Shown here in pieces: positions 1 through 5,624 of a DNA stretch of 9,536 nucleotides. The notes under the pieces were generated by a model that was given only the letters and a program-made list of their open reading frames with translations, was not told the origin of the DNA and did no database searches. The stretch is from Candidatus Moraniibacteriota bacterium. Its GTDB lineage: Bacteria; Patescibacteriota; Minisyncoccia; Moranbacterales; GCA-2747515. Each line of letters opens with the position of its first letter. Positions within the stretch are counted from its first letter, which is position 1. Location of the stretch: NCBI GenBank assembly GCA_027031945.1, contig JALVPE010000091.1, positions 1 to 9,536 on the forward strand, written 5' to 3'. The position numbers and the translations under genes were made by a program.

Positions 1-71
1 AAACAGAATATGGAGATAATATAAGTATTGCACTAGAAGAAAAGTTTAAAGAAGATTTTTTAATATATTAA
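1..71 (+). CDS. C-terminal end of an unidentified protein (partial)
   Basis: One frame is open from base 3 to a TAA at 69-71 and gives 22 residues beginning TEYGDNIS and ending KEDFLIY. The composition is protein-like (acidic, helix-prone, aromatic tail), and the stop lies 18 bases before the next ATG, which is the spacing expected of an operon partner. The fragment is too short to assign a family. Aspartoacylase-like hydrolases are sometimes encoded beside ATP-grasp ligases, so that is one possibility, but nothing visible proves it. The other forward frame checked from base 2 closes quickly. Confidence 0.4.
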   Translation, partial: TEYGDNISIALEEKFKEDFLIY

Positions 72-89
72 ATAGTTAAAATTAAGATT

Positions 90-923
90 ATGAAAAATGA
101 AATAAGTGAACAAGTATTTATCAAAAAAGGGAAAAAACAAGGAAAGACGATTGCCATATTTGGTGGGATACATGGAAACGAACGTGTTGGTGTAGAGATG
201 ATTAATAAATTGCGTGGGGAGTTAGAAATTGACGCTGGAACAGTATATCTTGCTTATGGGAATATACCAGCAATAAAAAAAGGTGTGCGTTGTGGCAAGA
301 AAAATTTAAATAGATGTTTCATATCCGGCAATAAAGGAAATACTTATGAAGATAAAAGAGCTATTGAATTGATGCAGATCTTAGATAAATGTGATGCACT
401 TTTGGATTTACATAGTTTTACAAATTCAAAAGGTGAGGCATTTGCAATTTCTGAAAAAACTGGATTTGATATAGTAAAACAGTTTGATGTGAATGTAATT
501 TCGTTTGGTTGGGGTAACGTGGAACCTGGTGGTACGGATGACTATATGCACAATCAAGGTAAAATTGGAATTTGTTTAGAATGTGGACCACACCACAAAT
601 TAGAAGAGTCGTTACGTCGTGCAGATTTAGCCGTGGATGTTTTTTTGAAATATTTCGGATGCATTGAAGGGAATGAGTTGAACGTAACAAAAAAGAAAAG
701 ATACATTTGTGTGCATAAAGCTATTATAAGAAAAACAAAAGATTTTATATTTAATAAGGAATATAAAAATTTTGATTTATTGAGTGATGGAGAAATTTTT
801 GCAACTGATAATGGCAAAAAATACGTAGCAAAAAAGAATGAATGCATCATTCTTCCAACTCCAAACGAACCTATCGGCGGAGAAATTTGTCTTTTGGGAA
901 AAGAAGTTAAAAGTAATAGTTAA
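90..923 (+). CDS. Aspartoacylase / succinylglutamate desuccinylase-like zinc hydrolase
   Basis: This is a 277-residue cytoplasmic protein of the AstE/AspA branch of the M14 metallocarboxypeptidase-like fold. Family members hydrolyse N-acyl amino acids such as N-acetylaspartate or N-succinylglutamate, releasing the acid and the amino acid. Visible zinc ligands are H28 and E31 in GGIHGNERVG and H108 in DLHSF. NLNR (72-75) is the substrate-binding Asn/Arg block and E164 in CLECG fits the catalytic glutamate. Residues from about 230 to the end (GEIFATDNGKKY, then GGEICLLGKEV) resemble the C-terminal beta domain of the family. It is somewhat shorter than typical AstE or ASPA (a little over 300 residues). 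No Shine-Dalgarno precedes the ATG; the upstream bases are AAGATT. It probably shares a transcript with the gene ending at 71. The fold is secure, but the substrate cannot be read from sequence; no other arginine-succinyltransferase pathway gene is present, so a true AstE role is unlikely. Confidence 0.85.
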   Translation: MKNEISEQVFIKKGKKQGKTIAIFGGIHGNERVGVEMINKLRGELEIDAGTVYLAYGNIPAIKKGVRCGKKNLNRCFISGNKGNTYEDKRAIELMQILDKCDALLDLHSFTNSKGEAFAISEKTGFDIVKQFDVNVISFGWGNVEPGGTDDYMHNQGKIGICLECGPHHKLEESLRRADLAVDVFLKYFGCIEGNELNVTKKKRYICVHKAIIRKTKDFIFNKEYKNFDLLSDGEIFATDNGKKYVAKKNECIILPTPNEPIGGEICLLGKEVKSNS

Positions 924-971
924 TTTAATTATTATGATGAAAAATTATTATAATATTTTGATGTATTAGAG

Positions 972-995
972 AATATTATAGATTTAATATTTTTT
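972..995 (+). terminator. Weak AT-only hairpin with T run
   Basis: AATATTA (972-978) pairs with TAATATT (985-991) across a six-base loop and is followed by T residues to 995. This is a seven-pair stem without any G-C pair, so termination would be weak. It is the only terminator-like structure I see behind the hydrolase gene. Confidence 0.3.
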
Positions 996-1006
996 CATGA
1001 TTCAAT

Positions 1007-1034
1007 TTGTTACTTGTATTTTTGACAGGATAAT
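1007..1034 (+). promoter_or_regulatory. Candidate promoter for the small membrane protein gene
   Basis: TTGTTA (1007-1012) and GATAAT (1029-1034) are separated by 16 bases and match the -35 and -10 consensus at four and five of six positions. Transcription would start near 1041, giving a leader of almost 90 bases, longer than others in this window. A perfect TTGACA lies at 1022-1027, but I see no properly spaced -10 box behind it. Confidence 0.35.
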
Positions 1035-1117
1035 TATATGTAATTGTTTGTTCTTTGAAGTATTTTATGGTAGTTTTTTAACAGACAAATGAGTACTTTA
1101 TTTCTTACAAAATATAT

Positions 1118-1122
1118 AGGAG
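1118..1122 (+). promoter_or_regulatory. Shine-Dalgarno site AGGAG
   Basis: AGGAG within TAGGAGA lies six bases before the ATG at 1129. It fixes that start codon. It is notable because it is the only clear Shine-Dalgarno sequence in front of any gene in the window. Confidence 0.8.
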
Positions 1123-1128
1123 ACAATC

Positions 1129-1515
1129 ATGAAAAAAGGAATGAAGTTTTTTAGGTATGAGAATGTTGAAATTCCAGTATTTTTTGCAACAGGATTATTT
1201 CTTATTTTAGGAACAATTTTTGTAGGTATTGTAAGTATTGGATTTATTCTTATTAAAAGTTTTTTAACAAATACTGCCGGAAAGGTATGTTGGGATGTAA
1301 TCGGATGTTACGTATTAGTGGAATGTGTGTTGATTATGATGGGGTTATTTCTAATAAATAATTCTAAAAGGAAGACGAAGAGCCAATCTCGTTCTCAGTA
1401 CAAAACAAAATATTTTAAAATGTTGTGTACGATTATTGGGATAGCACTTTCCATTATATGTTTAAGTATGGTGGTAATTATATTAGTTATAAAATTATGG
1501 ATAACCGGTTATTGA
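1129..1515 (+). CDS. Small three-helix membrane protein, unknown function
   Basis: This is a 128-residue protein that I do not recognise. Three hydrophobic segments are visible: about residues 17-42, 54-76 and 98-124. The 77-98 loop is strongly basic (KRKTKSQSRSQYKTK), so by the positive-inside rule it should be cytoplasmic, placing the N-terminus outside and the C-terminus outside or very short. Cysteines occur in the membrane segments (C54, C60, C66, C100, C111) without a metal-binding pattern. No signal-peptidase site or enzymatic motif is seen. The start is set by an AGGAG six bases upstream. It stops at TGA, the only TGA stop in the window, and an intrinsic terminator follows within about 20 bases, so it is a self-contained transcription unit. 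It could be a small accessory or stress membrane protein; that is a guess. Confidence 0.75.
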   Translation: MKKGMKFFRYENVEIPVFFATGLFLILGTIFVGIVSIGFILIKSFLTNTAGKVCWDVIGCYVLVECVLIMMGLFLINNSKRKTKSQSRSQYKTKYFKMLCTIIGIALSIICLSMVVIILVIKLWITGY

Positions 1516-1533
1516 TTTATTTGACGAAACGAT

Positions 1534-1573
1534 AAACAGGCCTAACTTTAATATAGTGTAGGTCTGTTTTTTT
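1534..1573 (+). terminator. Intrinsic terminator after the small membrane protein
   Basis: AAACAGGCCTA (1534-1544) pairs with TAGGTCTGTTT (1559-1569), with one G-T wobble, and the inner ACT/AGT bases can extend the stem past a bulge. A run of seven T residues follows the core stem (1567-1573). The GGCC core makes this the most GC-rich hairpin in the region and a convincing Rho-independent terminator. Confidence 0.85.
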
Positions 1574-1581
1574 ATATTTTC

Positions 1582-1612
1582 AATTATGAGATTATGCTTT
1601 GCTTTCATAATT
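1582..1612. repeat. Inverted repeat
   Basis: AATTATGAGA (1582-1591) is complementary to TTTCATAATT (1603-1612), ten pairs with one G-T wobble and an eleven-base loop. It lies directly behind the terminator but has no T run on either strand, so it does not look like a second terminator. Function unknown. Confidence 0.45.
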
Positions 1613-1884
1613 AAAAAATAGATTACACATTTTAAACAGTTTATATTTTATTGTTAGGAACATAATTTTACTTTTTTGTTATTTTTGCAAGGGCAACAAC
1701 ACCCATGAGTTGAAAAGAATTCTTAGGTGTATTCGATGTGATTATAAAATATTATAAAATTTATTATAAATAATATTATATATATGAAGTGTATTATAGT
1801 TTTGCTTTCACAAAAATGACAATTTTTATATACGGTTAAATGCACAAAAAATTAGTTAATATATTGGACTCCATGTTGTGTATA
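1613..1884. other. Non-coding AT-rich stretch with hairpins and phased AT repeat
   Basis: No reading frame of meaningful length exists here; the best is an ATG near 1784 that stops after 11 codons. Two adjacent hairpins stand out: TTGC/GCAA at 1685-1696, and ACACC (1699-1703) with GGTGT (1726-1730), the latter extendable by TGAG/CTTA over a two-base bulge. This patch, about 1685-1735, has clearly more G+C than its surroundings. Immediately after it come three copies of ATTATAAA at 1741, 1751 and 1763, about one helical turn apart, then an AT-only run to about 1783. The stretch could hold a small RNA, or curved promoter-flanking DNA for the downstream gene; neither is shown. Confidence 0.4.
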
Positions 1885-1893
1885 TGTTATGAT
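1864..1893 (+). promoter_or_regulatory. Extended -10 promoter for rlmN
   Basis: TG-T-TATGAT at 1885-1893 is an extended -10 element. TTGGAC at 1864-1869, 18 bases upstream of the hexamer, is a weak -35. Transcription would start near 1900, leaving a leader of only about 17 bases before the GTG at 1917 and no room for a conventional Shine-Dalgarno beyond AAATGAAATT. Confidence 0.5.
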
Positions 1894-1916
1894 AAAATTT
1901 AGTTAAAAATGAAATT

Positions 1917-2954
1917 GTGGATTACAAAAAATTACAAAAAGTCTTGGAAAAAAATGAACAACCGGCATTTAGATTTAAACAAATAGCTAAAGCTGTTTTT
2001 CATGATGGAATTAGTAGTTTTGATGATATCACTACTATTTCAAAAGATTTACGCACGGTTTTAAACGAACAATTAAACATCTATCCATTTAACGTAAGGG
2101 AGGTTGTGGTTTCTAGGGATAGAAGAGCTATAAAAGCACTTTTTGAATTGGAAGATGGAAATATAATTGAGTCTGTGCTTATTTCTCCAAAACCAGAAAC
2201 TTGGTCAGCATGTATTTCGTCACAGGTTGGTTGTGCAATGGCGTGTGAGTTTTGTGCTACTGGCAAGCTGGGGCTTGGGCGTGATTTGACTAGTGATGAA
2301 ATAGTGTCACAAGCTGTTTTTTGGCGAGGATATTTGCGGGAGAATAATATAGTAGGGACATATACAAATATTGTATATATGGGCATGGGAGAACCATTTA
2401 TGAATTGGGAGAATGTAAAAGAGAGTATTACAATTTTAACTGATGAGAGTCTATGTAATTTTCCTAATCGTAAAGTGTCTGTGTCGACTTCCGGTGTAGT
2501 TCCTGGTATTGAAAAATTTGCGGATATTTTTGGACAGATTAATTTGGCGGTATCACTTCATTTTGCTTTTGATGAAAAACGAGACAAATATATGCCGGTA
2601 AATAAAGCTTATAATTTAGAGAAACTTAAAAAATCACTTCAATATTATTTATCAAAAAATAAAAGAAGATTATTTATAGAATATATAATGCTTGATGGAA
2701 TAAACGATAGCAAAGAGGATGCAGTAGCACTAACAAAGTATCTTAGATCAATAGGGGATAAAAAATTAATAATTGTCAATTTGATAAAATATAATTCAAT
2801 TGACGAAGGTTTCGCACCTTCAACTGCTGGTAGCGTCCAGAAATTTAAAGAACAGGTAAAAAGAGGGGGGATAGCTTGTACAATTCGCAAAAGCATAGGT
2901 GATGATATTCATGGAGCATGTGGACAATTGGCAGGCAAAAACAAATGTAATTAG
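1917..2954 (+). CDS. rlmN: 23S rRNA (adenine-2503-C2) / tRNA (adenine-37-C2) methyltransferase
   Basis: RlmN is a radical-SAM enzyme that methylates C2 of A2503 in 23S rRNA and, in studied bacteria, A37 of some tRNAs, using two SAM molecules and a cysteine-bound methyl intermediate. The 345-residue protein has every hallmark. The N-terminal helical domain (about 1-90) includes FRFKQIAKAVF. The 4Fe-4S cluster motif CAMACEFC gives C106, C110 and C113. The SAM-binding motif MGMGEP is at 155-160. C99, seven residues before the first cluster cysteine, corresponds to the conserved C118 of the E. coli enzyme, and C335 in GDDIHGACGQLAG corresponds to the methyl-carrying C355. The GTG start is chosen because MDYKKLQKVLEK fits the usual N-terminus and no in-frame ATG lies nearby; there is no Shine-Dalgarno. 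The paralogue Cfr modifies C8 of the same base, but the sequence and housekeeping setting favour RlmN. It converges with the minus-strand operon, 20 bases separating the stop codons. Confidence 0.95.
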   Translation: MDYKKLQKVLEKNEQPAFRFKQIAKAVFHDGISSFDDITTISKDLRTVLNEQLNIYPFNVREVVVSRDRRAIKALFELEDGNIIESVLISPKPETWSACISSQVGCAMACEFCATGKLGLGRDLTSDEIVSQAVFWRGYLRENNIVGTYTNIVYMGMGEPFMNWENVKESITILTDESLCNFPNRKVSVSTSGVVPGIEKFADIFGQINLAVSLHFAFDEKRDKYMPVNKAYNLEKLKKSLQYYLSKNKRRLFIEYIMLDGINDSKEDAVALTKYLRSIGDKKLIIVNLIKYNSIDEGFAPSTAGSVQKFKEQVKRGGIACTIRKSIGDDIHGACGQLAGKNKCN

Positions 2955-2977
2955 TTTGAAAATATGTGTTCAAATTA
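2952..2977. terminator. Weak bidirectional hairpin between convergent genes
   Basis: TAGTTTGAA (2952-2960) pairs with TTCAAATTA (2969-2977) across an eight-base loop, nine pairs with one G-T wobble. The stop codon of rlmN (TAG, 2952-2954) forms the left foot and the stop codon of the minus-strand gene (complement of 2975-2977) the right foot. The flanks are T-rich on both strands but without a continuous T run, so activity as a terminator is plausible rather than certain. Confidence 0.4.
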
Positions 2978-4183
2978 TTTATCAACGATGTAGGCTAAAT
3001 ATGTAAGAATCATTTCTTCAATTATGCTTATCGTTGATTTTTTTTCAGTAAACTTTGAAATATTAATATTTTTGGATTGGATGGTATTAAATAAAACGTC
3101 TTCTTTTTTTGTTTGTTCAATATAACTATTTGCATTATTTACAATGTATATCGTTTTTGACTTGATAGATGATATTATGATGGTACTACTTATAAGAATG
3201 GTAATAATTAAAATAACTAAAAATGCAAGATGGACGTTTTGTGATAAGAGGGGTTGTTTTATTGGTTTATTAATAATAATAATATCTTTATTTTGTTTAT
3301 TGCGTTCTTGATAGTAAAGAACTGTCATGAGGCTTACTTTGATTGTTTTAAATAAAGAAAGAACGATCAATATACTCATGATAGTAAATGAAATAAAAAA
3401 CGGAAGAATCGTAGAAATAGATGTTGGATATGTTGCGGAAAAGTGAAGTAATGCTTGTGTAGCGTAATAAAAGAATAATGACCAAAGCAGTATTGCACAT
3501 ATAAAAATTATATAGAAAATAATTATAACATGAAATCTTTCACGTAAGGATTTATGTGATATTTGGTTATTAAAATTTGTTGGATTTTCGGAGGATGTAA
3601 GACAAGTAATATATGCAGTAAAAGTATAATGAAAAAGGACAAGATAAAGAATAATAATTCCATAGATAATTAATATTGTGGCAAAGGTTGGCATAAACCA
3701 TGATGGTAATGTGAATAATGTCATTATTTTCCAACATACGTAAAGTCCGATAAATGTATATATAGTAAAACGAATTTCATTTATTCGTCTTAAAATAAAA
3801 ATAGGTGTCTTGTGTATAGAAATTAAAAGAGCTTTGAAAGACCCAATAAAATTGTTACGGTAGTATTCTGATGTAATGATAATTACACCATTTTTTTCGG
3901 TTAAATATATGAAAGTAAATATCAAAATTGATGAAACAAAAATAAAGATAACTTTGAAATCAAATAAAAAGGCAATATGAATATATTGTATTGTTTTATC
4001 AAAATGTATTTTGGTAGTGAATGTGCTTGTAGTATTTAAAATAGTATTGACAAATAAATTACCTAAAAATAAAACAATTCCAACATAAAAGAATTTAAAT
4101 AAAAGTTGAAATTCTATGGTTTTGTAAAATGTCTTAGATGTCAATTGTAGAGTTTTTTTAAAATATTCCTTTGTTTTTTTCAT
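2975..4183 (-). CDS. Polytopic membrane protein like the GDPD membrane domain, catalytic domain absent
   Basis: This 402-residue protein has about seven hydrophobic segments (near residues 29-48, 76-95, 138-158, 167-192, 217-240, 257-280 and 317-340). The arrangement and the opening (EFQLLFKFFYVGIVLFLGNL, a loop, then LFDFKVIFIFVSSIL) resemble the membrane domain found N-terminal to glycerophosphodiester phosphodiesterase (GDPD) catalytic domains in Gram-positive-type bacteria. Those enzymes hydrolyse glycerophosphodiesters to glycerol-3-phosphate and an alcohol. Only about 60 residues follow the last helix here and the catalytic signatures HRG and PENT are missing. The final stretch STISIIEEMILTYLAYIVDK nevertheless resembles the ENT-helix-DYIE section that opens the GDPD barrel, which suggests an eroded remnant. 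The gene starts 15 bases after the flavoprotein stop and is probably co-transcribed; no Shine-Dalgarno is seen. The 6-7 helix membrane nature is secure, while the family call rests on pattern recall. Any enzymatic activity is doubtful. Confidence 0.65.
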   Translation of the reverse strand: MKKTKEYFKKTLQLTSKTFYKTIEFQLLFKFFYVGIVLFLGNLFVNTILNTTSTFTTKIHFDKTIQYIHIAFLFDFKVIFIFVSSILIFTFIYLTEKNGVIIITSEYYRNNFIGSFKALLISIHKTPIFILRRINEIRFTIYTFIGLYVCWKIMTLFTLPSWFMPTFATILIIYGIIILYLVLFHYTFTAYITCLTSSENPTNFNNQISHKSLRERFHVIIIFYIIFICAILLWSLFFYYATQALLHFSATYPTSISTILPFFISFTIMSILIVLSLFKTIKVSLMTVLYYQERNKQNKDIIIINKPIKQPLLSQNVHLAFLVILIITILISSTIIISSIKSKTIYIVNNANSYIEQTKKEDVLFNTIQSKNINISKFTEKKSTISIIEEMILTYLAYIVDK

Positions 4184-4198
4184 GTTGATATTTATTGT

Positions 4199-5470
4199 TT
4201 ATTTGTGAGATAATTTATTACCGATATCAGTGCCTGCAACAAATCCTGTTGTCCAACATAATTGTAGAGAAAAACCACCGGAAGGCCTATTAATATTTAG
4301 TATATCACCTGTCAGATAAAGATTTGAATATTTACGTGATGTCATGTTTTTAAAATTGACTTCAGAAAGTTCAATTCCGCCATCAGCCACAATAGCTTTA
4401 TCCATTCCACATGTTCCTGAAATAGGAAAAGTAAGATTTTTGATTGTATGCACAAGCGTTTTTCGTTCTACTTTTGTAATAAATTTTGCTTCTTTTTCAC
4501 TTAATTTAAGATGAGGTAGATTTAATATTTCAAGTGCGATGTTTTTAAATATCACTTCGGGCAAAACATTTTTCATTTTTTTATCAAAATGCTTATCCAA
4601 TAGTTTAATTATTTTTTTATCAAGAACCTTTTCATCAGTATCTGGAAATAAATCAATAACTGCTTCAACAGGACCATTTTTGAGTAATTTTTTAACTTCG
4701 TTAGCTGAGTTTATGATAAGCGGTCCGGAAATGCCAAAGTGAGTAAAAAGAATTTTTCCTGTTTTGCGAATTTGTGTTTTGTTATTTTGTACAAAGCGAA
4801 TTTTCATAAAAGACCATGTTATACCAGATAGATTATGAATCCATTTTACTTCAGTTTTTAGTGGTACCAGATTTGGATTTGATGCATGGACTTTATGTCC
4901 CATTTTTTCTAAAAAATTAAGTCCATCACCAGTAGCGCCAGTTTCAGGAGCTGCAAGTCCTCCAGTTGCTATTACGAAGTTATCAGCTTTGTAGTTATTG
5001 TGATTTGAATCATTGAGTGATAGTACTTTTTTATCATTGTATTTTAAAGAAGTTACTTGAGTGTGTGTTTTGATTGTAACTCTGCCTTTTTTCATGTATT
5101 TGATAAGAGTATTAAATACATCCTGTGAGCTTTGTGTTTTAGGAAAGACTCGATTACGGGCTTCTGTAACAAGAGGTAAATTATGATTCTGAAAAAAATT
5201 AAAAGTATCTTGAACTGAGAATTGTGAAAATGGTGAGAAGAGATATTTTTTAGCTTTGCCAAAATTATCTAAAAAGGAATTATTATCAAAATTAGCATTT
5301 GTAATATTACATCTACCACCACCAGTAAGCATTAGTTTGTTGCCTAAAGATGCATTTTTTTCTAATAGCAAAACTCTAGCTCCAAGTTCTGCAGCACGGC
5401 CTGCACACATCATACCGGATGGACCACCTCCTATTACAATGACATCATATTTTCTAGAATTTTCCTTCAT
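4199..5470 (-). CDS. BaiN/RdsA (HI0933, YhiN) family FAD-dependent oxidoreductase
   Basis: This is a 423-residue cytoplasmic flavoprotein. The N-terminal Rossmann motif DVIVIGGGPSGMM (residues 9-21) with the acidic end of the second strand in LLLEK (34-38) binds the ADP part of FAD. The block GNKLMLTGGGRCNITN (43-58) is diagnostic of the HI0933 family. VIATGG (166-171) and the C-terminal YLTGDILN with RPSGGFSLQLCWTTG (385-409) complete the FAD site. Length is close to the family norm of about 400. Some members reduce double bonds in bile-acid intermediates, but for most, including this one, the substrate is unknown. The start is placed at 5470 rather than at an in-frame ATG at 5518, because KYDVIVIGGG should lie close to the N-terminus and a strong -10 box covers the intervening bases. 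It is the first gene of a two-gene operon with the membrane protein below it, and is divergent from cls. Confidence 0.9.
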   Translation of the reverse strand: MKENSRKYDVIVIGGGPSGMMCAGRAAELGARVLLLEKNASLGNKLMLTGGGRCNITNANFDNNSFLDNFGKAKKYLFSPFSQFSVQDTFNFFQNHNLPLVTEARNRVFPKTQSSQDVFNTLIKYMKKGRVTIKTHTQVTSLKYNDKKVLSLNDSNHNNYKADNFVIATGGLAAPETGATGDGLNFLEKMGHKVHASNPNLVPLKTEVKWIHNLSGITWSFMKIRFVQNNKTQIRKTGKILFTHFGISGPLIINSANEVKKLLKNGPVEAVIDLFPDTDEKVLDKKIIKLLDKHFDKKMKNVLPEVIFKNIALEILNLPHLKLSEKEAKFITKVERKTLVHTIKNLTFPISGTCGMDKAIVADGGIELSEVNFKNMTSRKYSNLYLTGDILNINRPSGGFSLQLCWTTGFVAGTDIGNKLSHK

Positions 5471-5479
5471 ATAATAATT

Positions 5480-5507
5480 ATAATAGCATAAATAACACAA
5501 TTGTTCA
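5480..5507 (-). promoter_or_regulatory. Promoter of the flavoprotein operon, nearly leaderless
   Basis: Read on the minus strand, TGAACA (5507-5502) is followed after 16 bases by TATTAT (5485-5480), preceded by TG one base upstream, an extended -10; an overlapping TATAAT sits at 5482-5477. Transcription would begin at most a few bases before the ATG at 5470-5468, so the mRNA is predicted to be leaderless or nearly so. Confidence 0.55.
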
Positions 5508-5558
5508 GTGTTACACATAAATGATAATTATGCAATATTAACACATCTAATTGATTTT

Positions 5559-5587
5559 TTGATAATGTACAAATTATATTTCATAAT
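5559..5587 (+). promoter_or_regulatory. Promoter of cls
   Basis: TTGATA (5559-5564) and CATAAT (5582-5587) are each one base off consensus and are separated by the ideal 17 bases. Transcription would start near 5594, about 30 bases before the ATG. It is back-to-back with the flavoprotein operon promoter in a 154-base divergent interval. Confidence 0.7.
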
Positions 5588-5624
5588 GTATGATTGATAT
5601 ATAAGATTTGTATTGAATTAAAGT

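Noticed and set aside
936..971. Short frame starting ATGATGAAAAAT with the ATTATG context seen at real genes
   Set aside because: It stops after 11 codons and has no promoter of its own; too short to support as a gene.
1022..1027. Perfect TTGACA as the -35 of the small membrane protein gene
   Set aside because: No -10-like hexamer lies 15-19 bases downstream; the TTGTTA/GATAAT pair overlapping it fits better.
1089..1154. 21-codon frame overlapping the start of the small membrane protein gene in another frame, a possible leader peptide
   Set aside because: No Shine-Dalgarno, no regulatory codon run, and the AGGAG at 1118 clearly serves the ATG at 1129.
1513..1542. TGA at 1513 read as Gly or Trp, extending the membrane protein by about ten residues
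   Set aside because: No other gene has an in-frame TGA over thousands of codons, so the standard code applies.
1582..1612. Inverted repeat as a second terminator for the small membrane gene
   Set aside because: No T run follows the stem on either strand.
1741..1783. Phased AT repeats as a replication-origin unwinding element
   Set aside because: No DnaA-box-like TTATCCACA cluster or dnaA/dnaN neighbourhood is visible.
5471..5518. Upstream in-frame ATG extending the flavoprotein by 16 residues
   Set aside because: The extra residues are Cys/Tyr-rich and unlike the family, the FAD motif would be displaced, and the best -10 box lies within this stretch.
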